This document shows positions 1-8,350 of a DNA stretch of 64,000 nucleotides, piece by piece. The translations under genes were made by a program, and so were the position numbers. The stretch is from Prostheceraeus crozeri (taxonomy: Eukaryota; Platyhelminthes; Polycladida; Euryleptidae), in the NCBI GenBank assembly GCA_907163375.1, contig CAJQUW010011531.1:186001-250000 (forward strand), read 5' to 3'. How positions within the stretch are numbered: position 1 is the stretch's first letter; each line of letters opens with the position of its first letter. A model generated the notes under the pieces. That model saw nothing but the letters and a program-made list of their open reading frames with translations. It ran no database searches and was not told the DNA's origin.

Positions 1-233
1 GTTCTTCCTTCGACGGTTTTCAAAACCGGAGACGCATGCAAACTTTGTCTCTGAAGAATTTCTGGAGGCAGTTGACGCCAATGTCTCTTGCATTGTGCCC
101 ACCAGAGTGCATTTTTTGCCAGTAATTTTCTTGTCAACGGAACCGAGGTTGAAAAAGTTGTCACACATCACATGGTATCCTACAGTCCATTTCCTAAATC
201 GTTGCGCAGCCCAAAATATTCTTGCATCTTTTG
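1..233 (-). pseudogene. piggyBac-type transposase fragment, cut by window edge
   Basis: Read on the minus strand, this stretch is open and contains a DNFF motif (bases ~150-165) followed about 20 residues later by LVGTM. This is the spacing and wording of the piggyBac DDD transposase core (second catalytic Asp in a DNFF/DNWF motif, then a strand ending V/I-GT). The reading frame is closed upstream near base 235 and runs out of the window at base 1. It is not the same copy as the piggyBac at 41.3-46.8 kb, whose equivalent motif is DNWF. It is a remnant of a plain DNA transposon; a host piggyBac-derived gene exon is possible but less likely. Confidence 0.45.
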
Positions 234-3200
234 TATATTCTCATCAAATTTAGTAGCAAGCTGATACTCGATTATTAAATTTATCTACTTGGTCAGCCTT
301 CACACCTGGTTTTGGGAGACATTGTGGCTTGCCTCAATGAAGTAATTGATGATTGTCTGCTTTCTTTCTTCCACGATGTTATTTCAGACATCAATATCAT
401 GTTGGCCTTGGCCCTCATGTCACTCACTGTCTCTGTCATCATTAATGAGCCGCTCCACTTATCGGACGCAAGCGTCAGCATTCCCATTCCCACGACACAA
501 AGGAAATGCTACTGTTTGCTGTGAACAGGTGCAGACGAGACAAGCCCTAGTCTGATTCGAGATTCGAAATTTTCTGACCGCAAGTGAGGGAAATAATGAC
601 TCATCCAATGACTGAATATGGGAATAATGCAAATTTGTAGTTTGTCGGTGAACGGATGGACCGATTTTGATAAAACTCACATATTCTTGGAGCTGATGAC
701 ACCAGCATTATCTTAAATCCAAGCTTGAAAACTCCAGCGTTAATACAACAAACACTATCAAGTTGCGTGCAGTTGACCGTTAAAAACATAATTTTATCCA
801 ACAAATAGCACAGAATCAGTGTAAGCTGAGTGATATTATACCAAATATTGTCGGAATTTGAAAAAAATTATGTTATCTGAAAGCTCATCAAAAGCGTGAT
901 TCAATGGGGATAATCTTGATTTTCTATAATGAGAAATTTCGTCTGTAGGCATCGGTGAAAAATTTTACCAAAAATTCATACATCTAAGTCTGCTGACCAC
1001 AGCTGACTCGACACAACCTAAACCCTCTGCCAAATTAAAGTGCATAAAATGACCTTTCACATGGTACAAAGTTTATTGAAATTGAGCATCTTCATCAATG
1101 AAAATATCGTGTCAGACTTTTTTAGCAACAATTTTTCGGTAAAGTTCATTATTACTGTATCCATAGAGTAAGTATATTAGGTAGAGTAGTAACTCCGCAT
1201 TTATTAAATCCCCAATGTGTATACAGTTTCGATTTTATTAAATGAAGTAGAGGTGAATATAGTTGGATATTGTTGCCAAATGTGAGATATGCCAATTTTG
1301 CAGCTTTGAAGAAATTACCACGGAATTGACTGATCATGATAAGTAATGCAGAAGGAATGATGGTATTTTACAGATCCTCCGTGTCGTGCCAGCCTTGGAG
1401 AGGCAATGTTTGTTAAAGTAACAATTCGATTACTTTCATGCTCAACCTGCAGAGTATTTTCTAAAGCGTGATCATATCACAGGCAACTGATAGAGCAACT
1501 GGTCACAATCAAAAACAATTATTTCAATTAAATTTAAAAGATGTAAGAGTCCACACATCGCAACTGATATTCAAGAAATGAAACATATAAATTTAGTAAA
1601 TCATAAAATCATGCCGATGAAAATACAATAAAAAACTTGAAACTTTAGCCAGGAAAGCACAATTAGAACTCGACTTTTTCATGAAGACTTCATGCTTACT
1701 TTGCTTCCATCAGAATGCGGTTCATGAAATTCCCTTGATAATCAGCTTAATTTCCGCCTGTTTATGATGCCTGTTAGCAAATATTCATTCCTTTGATATC
1801 CAACTTGTTTCACACTACTTATAAAGTGGACGTCATCGCGGTACTATATAAATACAGGAACAATTTGAAAAATTTTAGCTTTATAAAAACTGCTCAAATA
1901 ATTTTTTGGACTGCAGGAACGTAATCTCCATAAAGTAACTCCACTAGTAATCTCCATAAAGTAATAAAGTCCCACGTAATCTTGCATCAAAGAAAACGTC
2001 AAAATTTTTTATGAGGCCTACTGACGACGACTATGACCACTTATGAAAGTTAAGTGCTGTATCTGCCAAAATAATATATGGAACATAGGGGTTTTATGGT
2101 AAATCGTTTATCAAAGTTGAATCAGGACTTCAACACGAAAATTACATTTGAACATGAGTTGACTTTCTTGTGCAATTATTTTTGAAACGCTATGTATTAA
2201 ACAAGGAGAAGAGCAAGTAAATTCACTACTATGTCAGTGACGACACTACAATCAAGTTCTGTGGTAGCCATAAGGAAATCCATTGAACACATATTTATTC
2301 GCAACATCAGCAGCAAGTCAAAACTTTATGCCTCCATCCAGCATTCATTTGATAGCTCAGAATGAGATTTGTCATTATTATGATTGACCTCTTAGGGTAG
2401 ATTTCTCCCGTAGTTTGTAGAAATGCAAAATTGCTGGGTACAGGTGGCTTGGCTAATTTGCCTATAAAGTAAATGAAAGTGTCATGACAGCGATTATTAT
2501 TTTTATAGTAGTTATCAAAGACATTTTTCTGCTAACAAAATGATATTCACAAAATTTCTTGCGGGCACAATACATTTCATTTAGTGACTGTGAGTTAAGT
2601 AGCAGATTGTAAATTTGAGACAGACATTTTTATTTCAACTTCAATTCGACTTCTTATTTCAATTGTATTCCGACAAGTGACATCGGTCACATCACTTGCG
2701 AGTGTGATGTTTAAATGAAAATCATCATCCTCTAGGAATTTCAGCTAACTACATAAAATAAGCTAAGATTAAGCCTACTGTACAAAATATTAAATCTATA
2801 ATGAACTTTGAAGAAAAGAAAATAAAATACATGTGAAACTACAGTATAGGTAGTGAACTTGCTAGAATCGACCGACAAAGTCTAACCTCGAACTGGAACT
2901 ACTCCATGAAGAAAATGAAATACGGAACTAGACTTGTTATTAATGGACCAATTGGTGACTAGCTATTCATGAAATTCAATCTACCTCTCAAGAGGACCGG
3001 TCAATGCACAGAGATCACAGAGATAAATTGCCTTCTCTGCGTGTTTCAGTCTAGAGATGACATTAATCAGCACTGGTTGTCACGGTCAGAACTAGTCGGG
3101 CAAGAAGATCAATTTCACATTGAAAGTAATACAAATTCAAGTCCTAATTCTGACGAACCAGGGGCGACCGCACAGAGACACTGCTAGGCTAGCAAATCTG

Positions 3201-3693
3201 TAAAAGCATCACTAGCCCATTGGGGTGCGCACAGGGGACTGTTAAGTCATTATTGGTTACGGTCTTGGTTCTGTGATTGGTTTTTGTAAACATCAACAGG
3301 CTACCTACGCTTACCGATTACCTAGTCATGGTAATGACAATAGCACTCATTGAATGCTAATTGTGTTTCTGCTATGTGGTTGCTGACATTGCGGGCACAC
3401 GTGAATAAAGGATCTCTCCGTCAATATACTATTTATGAATGACTTATGGTTTCATGCCGCAATTTTCTTTGACTGGTGCATGTATATTAGAAAGCTTCAT
3501 TATCATAAATAGCACACTGATTTAACAAGTAAACAGTCAGCACAGAAACGAATAATCGTAACCCTGATATCATGATATGTCCACGACGATTTTCAATGTA
3601 TAACTGCAAGCAGGTTTGAGAGGAGAGAAATGACTATGTAATACGCATTGTTCAATAGAAATGCAAAAGTCATAGTTCTGACAATGCCAAAAG
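234..3693. other. Host intergenic DNA, no gene recognised
   Basis: Only short ORFs below about 75 codons occur, with no recognisable domain or coherent splice structure. About 2370-2545 matches, in opposite orientation, the sequence at about 39545-39745 (a dispersed repeat or pseudogene family). About 3160-3245 shares short blocks with the 5' end of the LINE at 33.9 kb. Otherwise I see nothing in it. Confidence 0.6.
2370..2545 (+). repeat. Dispersed repeat, inverted copy at 39545-39745
   Basis: The plus strand here reads like the reverse complement of 39545-39745. Shared blocks include GACCTCTTAGGG, CTAATTTGCCTATAA and CTGCTAACAAAATGA. In the 39 kb copy part of the shared segment is open and reads as a glycine-rich protein stretch (C-G-N-A-I-F-L-G-A-G-G), so the family may derive from a coding exon. 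Both copies are too degraded to call a gene. Confidence 0.5.
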
Positions 3694-3727
3694 GCGTGCA
3701 GACAATCATTGTCCGCACGCTTTTTTT
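3694..3727 (+). repeat. Perfect-looking 13-bp-arm hairpin followed by seven T
   Basis: GCGTGCAGACAAT and ATTGTCCGCACGC form an inverted repeat with one mismatch and a 1-nt centre, directly followed by TTTTTTT. It sits in host DNA about 20 bp outside the left end of Polinton A. The block GCGTGCAGACAAT also occurs near 31370, so it belongs to a repeated sequence, possibly a small inverted-repeat element. A hairpin plus T-run would end RNA polymerase III transcription, but no polymerase III promoter is evident. Confidence 0.45.
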
Positions 3728-3742
3728 ATTTTTCAAAAATGC

Positions 3743-3748
3743 CATAAA
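3743..3748. repeat. Target site duplication of Polinton A, left copy (CATAAA)
   Basis: CATAAA precedes the AGTAGTAAG terminus here, and the same six bases follow the CTTACTACT terminus at 29560-29565. Six-base target duplications are typical of Polinton integration. Confidence 0.85.
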
Positions 3749-4156
3749 AGTAGTAAGTAAAACTCCACTTCTGGACCGCGCAAGATGGCCGCCGTCGCTG
3801 ACGTCCCCCCCCTCTGGAACGGCAGAGTGTCGTGGTCGGCCGCCGTGGTGCTTTGAGTCTGACGTCCCCCCCTCTGGAACGACAGAGTGTCGTGGTGTGC
3901 CGGCCACGTGAGTCCGCAAGGTTCGCTGACGTCCCCCCCCTCTGGAACGGCAGAGTGTCGTGGTCGGCCGCCGTGGTGCTTTGAGTCAGACGTCCCCCCC
4001 CTCTGGAACGACAGAGTGTCGTGGTGTGCCGGCCAAGTGAGTCCGCAAGGTTCGCTGACGTCCCCCCCCTCTGGCCGGCCGTCGTATAGCGCGCGGTGAT
4101 GTGCTGTCGAGGTTGGCGTGGTGTGCCGGCCAGGTTGGGAGGGTGGACTGTTGTAG
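3749..4156 (+). repeat. Left terminal inverted repeat of Polinton A with minisatellite
   Basis: The sequence matches the reverse complement of about 29559-29340. It contains an internal minisatellite built on TGACGTCCCCCCC-TCTGGAACG-AC/GC-AGAGTGTCGTGG, present five or so times here and fewer times at the right end, so the two ends differ mainly by repeat number. Overlapping ORFs in this GC-rich block follow the repeat in all frames and are not considered genes. Confidence 0.85.
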
Positions 4157-5340
4157 CTCACCTGAAAAAATCCGAAGTGTCAGAGTGGCTTTGTATGGGT
4201 AAAATTTCAAAAATTTTCCAAAGTGTGTCATTTCGACCTGGGACCTTCACCAAAACATTTTTCATCAAATTTCACTGACCTCCCCCCCCCCGACAGCAAT
4301 CTTCTAACTTTGGTTCTAGTGGACGGATTTTGTCTTACAGCTACTCGTTTGAAAGAGGAGAAAAAACTGCTCGACGCCATTTTTGCCGCGAGTCAATCGG
4401 ACCAGCCGTTCAAAAGTTAGAGCTGTTACAAGATTTTAGGTCGGAGCTCACCTGAAAAAATCCTAAGTGTCAGAGTGACTTTGTATGGGTAAAATTTTGA
4501 AAATTTTCCAAAGTGTCGCATTTCGACCTGGGACCTTCACCAAAACATTTTTCATCAAATTTCACTGACCTCCCCCCCCCCCTCGGGAGAGCTAGCTTCG
4601 ATCTTGGCTTCTAGTGGACGGATTTTGTCGTGCTATAGCTCGTTTGAAAGCTAAGAGTGAGACAAATTCAGTGAAAAAAACGCCTTGTTCATATCTGTCT
4701 TCGTTCAAAAGTTAGAGCTGTTACAAGATTTTAGGTCGGAGCTCGCTCACCTGAAAAAATCCTAAGTGTCAGAGTGGCTTTGTATGGGTAAAATTTTGAA
4801 AATTTTCCAAAGTGTCGCATTTCGACCTGGGACCGTCACCAAAACATTTTTCATCAAATTTCACCGACCTCCCCCCCCTCGGGAGAGCTAGCTTCGATCT
4901 TGGCTTCTAGTGGACGGATTTTGTCGTGCTATAGCTCGTTTGAAAGCTAAGAGTGAGACAAATTCAGTGAAAGAAACGGCTTGTTCATATCTGTCTTCGT
5001 TCAAAAGTTAGAGCGGTTACAAGATTTTAGGTCGGAGCTCGCTCACCTGAAAAAATCCTAAGTGTCAGAGTGGCTTTGTATGGGTAAAATTTTGAAAATT
5101 TTCCAAAGTGTGTCATTTCGACCTGGGACCTTCACCAAAACATTTTTCATCAAATTTCACCGACCTCCCCCCCCTCGGGAGAACTAGCTTCGATCTTGGC
5201 TTCTAGTGGACGGATTTTGTCGTGCCATAGCTCGTTTGAAAGCTAAGAGTGAGACAAATTCAGTGAAAGAAACGGCTTGTTCATATCTGTCTTCGTTTAG
5301 ATGTGAGACGCCATTTAAGATTTTGGGACATTGGCGAAAA
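4157..5340 (+). repeat. Subterminal tandem array, about four units of ~295 bp
   Basis: Units begin with CTCACCTGAAAAAATCC at 4157, 4447, 4746 and 5042 (steps of 290, 299 and 296 bp). Each contains a C-rich tract and the conserved block TTTCGACCTGGGACC. The same unit occurs twice, inverted, in the right end (29340-29047), so the array belongs to the terminal inverted repeat region. A variant half-unit with GAGTGAGACAAATTC continues to about 5700. Confidence 0.85.
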
Positions 5341-5759
5341 GCGACAGAGTTAGAATTTGGGACGTTTTGGTGTGTAGCGCCCAAACGAAGCATCGGATGG
5401 GAAAACGGAGGCCAGATTCGGATTCAGCGTGAAATTCTGCATCAGTATGGTGAATTTGAACGCAATCAGAGAGAAAAAATTTTCGCTGACGTCCCCCCCC
5501 CCGGCACCGATCTTCCAACTTTGGTTCTAGAGATCGTAGAAAGTCGTGCAATAGTTCGTTTGAAAGCTAAGAGTGAGACAAATTCACTGAAAGAATCGGC
5601 TTGTTCATATCTGTCTTCGTTTAGATGTGAGACGCCATTTAAGATTTTGGGAGATTGACGAAAAACGACAGAGTTAGAATTTCCCAAGAAACAGCTCCAG
5701 CGGACGAATGAAGGCTCGGATTGGTAAACGGAGGCCAGATTTGGAATCAGCTTGATGTT
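5341..5759 (+). repeat. Diverged subterminal repeats of Polinton A
   Basis: The blocks at 5225-5360 and 5536-5680 repeat one another (CTCGTTTGAAAGCTAAGAG, then GACGCCATTTAAGATTTTGG). The 150-codon ORF across this region is an artefact of these repeats, since it repeats the same peptide twice and has no known domain. Confidence 0.65.
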
Positions 5760-5763
5760 ATTG

Positions 5764-5813
5764 TCCAATGAGGATCATCATCCAATGAGAATCAAGCATT
5801 TCTATATAAATAG
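5764..5813 (+). promoter_or_regulatory. TATA promoter of left module with two CCAAT boxes
   Basis: TATATAAATAG at 5804-5813 is preceded by two copies of TCCAATGAG (about 5763 and 5781). It is followed about 100 bp later by an ATG that abuts a splice donor. It is the plus-strand counterpart of the TATATAA boxes that drive the minus-strand genes at the other end of the element. Confidence 0.6.
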
Positions 5814-5910
5814 CGAGCCTTCCACAGTGAGAATCATTCCATCGTTGAATCACACGAGTGACGGACGCACATTTCCTCTCTCTAGTTCCCTATTCTATTA
5901 TCCAACTAAA

Positions 5911-6095
5911 ATGGTAAGTCGCTACTTTCCTCCCTCTCCTCCCTTGAACGTAAACGTAATACAATCTTTTCCATTTTCAGGCATCTACTCCATCTGCTGC
6001 ACTAGTAGGACAAAATGGCGGTCAAACGTTACAAGGTTCGCTACGATCAGATCATCTACAACTGAGGCCAGTGGAAGAAACATCCAAGGTACATA
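5911..6095 (+). CDS. Short spliced first gene segment of left module
   Basis: The ATG at 5911-5913 is immediately followed by a splice donor (GTAAGTC), and a pyrimidine tract with acceptor TTTTCAG ends at 5980. This gives a 67-bp intron and a first coding exon of a single codon. The downstream exon is open for about 45 codons (Ser/Gln/Leu-rich, no recognised domain). Polinton genes of animals can be spliced, and the promoter lies at the right distance upstream. The product is unknown. Confidence 0.4.
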
Positions 6096-6129
6096 ATCCT
6101 ACACTGATACAGCGTAAATTTAAACAAAC

Positions 6130-6528
6130 TTGCGTTATGACGATCATGGCGTAGTACTCCAAACGGGAATGCTCCCTTCCACGGATGTCAAGATAATGCA
6201 CAATCAGTATGGGGACTACATACTGATCCCCGTGAGTCCGTACATTCGCCACCAACTTGATATTATTGAGGAGTACGTGACATTAAATATGGACATTCCT
6301 ACTCCTCTTGCTCAAGAGTGGAAGGCGAGAGATGACAAGGATACTTCCTATAGAAAGATTTGGGATGGTAATCAAATTTGCCTACCGGTATCACATTGGT
6401 GCACTTACTATAAGAAGGAGGGAGATCATTCAACACCCATCACATGCGACGAGCTCGGAGAAGGTACTTGGGATATCCTTTTCAAAGTGAATGGGCTATA
6501 TTATGGTCGGCATAAGGATAATAAATAG
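6130..6528 (+). CDS. Hypothetical protein of Polinton A
   Basis: About 130 codons, open to the stop at 6526-6528. No ATG occurs at the very start, so the true start is internal or reached by splicing. The product is Tyr/Asp-rich and soluble-looking, with no membrane segment. It follows the spliced leader and precedes the RING-like gene, so it is probably transcribed from the 5.8-kb promoter. I do not recognise the family. Confidence 0.4.
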   Translation: MRYDDHGVVLQTGMLPSTDVKIMHNQYGDYILIPVSPYIRHQLDIIEEYVTLNMDIPTPLAQEWKARDDKDTSYRKIWDGNQICLPVSHWCTYYKKEGDHSTPITCDELGEGTWDILFKVNGLYYGRHKDNK

Positions 6529-6594
6529 CCTCTCTCTCCATGCATATGGAATCCATCCTATATATTCCAAATCCACCCAACGTGGACGACATAA

Positions 6595-6843
6595 TTGATC
6601 AAATCCTTAACAGCAGTGGTACGAAGCGCAAGTCGGAGAAGAATGCTGCCTCAAAACGCAAATAAAAGAAGGAGAATTACTAGTCCTTTCATAACTCTAC
6701 CCTATGACAATTCGCTTATGTGCTTTGAGTGTCGTAGACGTGGTCTTATTAGATACATTTTACTTCTTCGTTGCCATCATATCATTTGTGTATTTTGTCG
6801 TGAAAAGCATCGATGTAATTCTTCATTTTGTAATATGTTATAG
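6595..6843 (+). CDS. Small RING-like zinc-binding protein
   Basis: The C-terminal half carries C-F-E-C, then C-H-H, then C-V-F-C followed by a further C and H-x-C, a partial RING-finger-like Cys/His pattern within about 40 residues. The N-terminal half is basic. RING proteins are E3 ubiquitin ligases, used by many DNA viruses against host defences; that function is inference here. A second Cys-rich ORF of similar type lies at 7922-8182. The gene is short and may be an exon or remnant. Confidence 0.4.
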   Translation: MIKSLTAVVRSASRRRMLPQNANKRRRITSPFITLPYDNSLMCFECRRRGLIRYILLLRCHHIICVFCREKHRCNSSFCNML

Positions 6844-6895
6844 AACGTTTCCTTAGATTTGTAAATTTCCGTTTTAGGCTTCTATCATCATTTTT

Positions 6896-7426
6896 ATGGA
6901 TTGTGAGGGTGAACCTGTACAGGAGCTCAGTGCTATTGCTATGAACAATTGGACATATCAGATTGTCAGTGTCTATCATCAACATGCCAACTGCAATCCC
7001 AATGTTGATCAATGGGCGAGAAAACACATTCATGGACTTAATCTGAAATATTTGCAAGACTATGGCTTTTCTTGTGAGAGTGCTCTTCTTATTGACTTTA
7101 AACGATGGTTAGCTGCTTTCAATGTTATACGCATCTTTTGTAATAATCCTGGTAAGGAGAGGAAAGTATTTCCCAATCTAATCATTGATGATATTTTGCT
7201 CCCACCTTGGGATAGTAGAGTGAATCAACATTATCATGAAGTCACGAAACGTTTTAAGGATTTGTCTGTTCCTATTTTGTCTGTTCGTTGTAGTAGCTAC
7301 GTTCATAACCAATGCTTCTTTCCTCCTTACCTCAACACTGCCAAAGTCCTGTATGGTTATCATTGCTCGCTGTATGATAGTTACCAGCTGTATCTATTTT
7401 ATCTCTTTCAAACCATTGATTTATAA
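6896..7426 (+). CDS. DEDD-type 3'-5' exonuclease-like protein
   Basis: The ORF opens with M-D-C-E-G-E-P-V-Q-E-L, matching motif I (D-x-E ... E-L) of the DEDDh exonuclease superfamily. It continues with D-Q-W-A-R-K-H-I-H-G-L-N, the position where these proteins carry their H-x-I-x-G-I/L segment, and then L-I-D-F-K-R-W-L, a plausible motif II aspartate. Such nucleases trim RNA or DNA ends. The ORF is 176 codons, about the usual domain size. It lies in the left accessory module between two RING-like ORFs. A host-derived or insect-virus-type exonuclease would look the same; the call rests on motifs only. Confidence 0.5.
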   Translation: MDCEGEPVQELSAIAMNNWTYQIVSVYHQHANCNPNVDQWARKHIHGLNLKYLQDYGFSCESALLIDFKRWLAAFNVIRIFCNNPGKERKVFPNLIIDDILLPPWDSRVNQHYHEVTKRFKDLSVPILSVRCSSYVHNQCFFPPYLNTAKVLYGYHCSLYDSYQLYLFYLFQTIDL

Positions 7427-7513
7427 TGCATGCTTGTTACCGTTATTCAATAAATGTTACTATGAGAAGAGTTGTTGTTTTCATGCAATGGATGGGTTAG
7501 ATAAAGGGCGATC

Positions 7514-7924
7514 ATGTCTTTCTCAAACGACTGCGGAACATTACATTTTCATAGGCAAAGTTTAACAGGAGCTGTTCAAGATTTTGTGATAAATTTTCAT
7601 AAAGATGAGACCGACATCGAAGCAGTGGTTGATGATGCTAGCACTCTATTTCTAGCGTTAATAAATACATTCTCTGATAGCATTGTCATGGCGCGATTAG
7701 TTGCGAAAATTAAGTTTAGTCATTTTGGAAAGGAAGAGGTGGAAAGTCGCTCTTTCCATTTTGCTTCTTATTCAATGGAAGTGGTAGATCACCCCGAAGA
7801 ATTTTTTTAAAAGACATATGATAAAAATTGCTGAACGTCTTAACGCATTTAACCATCATGGTAGCAGTCTAGTGATTGAAGCGATTTCAGATATTCACAT
7901 TCAACTTTCCATAAAGAAAAATTG
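7514..7924 (+). CDS. PolB N-terminal-region-like protein
   Basis: The first 98 codons are soluble and acidic. The sequence that follows includes R-L-N-A-F-N-H-H-G-S-S-L-V-I-E, which resembles the segment upstream of the polymerase in Polinton PolB proteins (in this element's own PolB: V-D-K-F-N-Q-R-D-S-A-L-I-F). It may be a stand-alone relative of that N-terminal arm, a domain of unknown function. Broken by about one break. Low certainty. Confidence 0.35.
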
Positions 7925-8182
7925 AAAATGCAGTGGTACTTGATTGTAGCACAACTGGTTTTCGAGCTATGTCTGCTCACTCTCGAAGTATATTCCTTCT
8001 GTACATGCGTCTATTATTTAGAAAAGGCTAGCAAATTCATATCTTCAAAAAGACTTGCTATAGACATCAGTAACGGTGAAACTATGTGTTGTGATGTATG
8101 TAAGCGAAAGGATGGAAATGAAAAGCGCATCTTCAAGAGATGTAAGCACGCTTTTTGTCAACGCTGTTTCATACGTAATTAA
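7922..8182 (+). CDS. Membrane-anchored RING-like protein
   Basis: The N-terminus has a hydrophobic stretch (residues ~5-33, Leu/Val/Phe-rich) that could be a signal anchor. The C-terminus has C-C-D-V-C-K-R, then C-K-H-A-F-C-Q-R-C-F, the central C3HC pattern of a RING finger, ending soon after. It may act as an E3 ligase at a membrane; this is inferred from the motif. It lies just before the nested LINE, so the 3' side may have been affected by that insertion. Confidence 0.4.
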   Translation: MKMQWYLIVAQLVFELCLLTLEVYSFCTCVYYLEKASKFISSKRLAIDISNGETMCCDVCKRKDGNEKRIFKRCKHAFCQRCFIRN

Positions 8183-8350
8183 TAATAATAAGCGTATATA
8201 TATTTGTTTCAGAATGAAAATCATACATTGCTTTGAGCAAAAAGACACAGGTTATAAGTGAAGAAAAGTAGTACAAATACAAACTCGCATAAGTCATTTA
8301 GCAAAATAAACGAAAATCACTTCAGTAGCACAATAACAGCATCATGGACG

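Noticed and set aside
3160-3245. Remnant of the 33.9-kb LINE family 5' end
   Set aside because: Only short shared blocks (GCGACCGCACAGAG, GGTGCGCACAG) were seen; too little to annotate as an element.
3694-3727. Bacterial-type rho-independent terminator
   Set aside because: The surroundings are clearly eukaryotic with introns and retrotransposons; the shape is probably a foldback repeat.
3593-4231. Overlapping ORFs of 70-142 codons on both strands
   Set aside because: They follow the GC-rich minisatellite of the terminal repeat in every frame and have repeated, low-complexity peptides without domains.
5206-5658. 150-codon plus-strand ORF
   Set aside because: It is made of the subterminal tandem repeat and translates the same peptide twice; no start context or domain.
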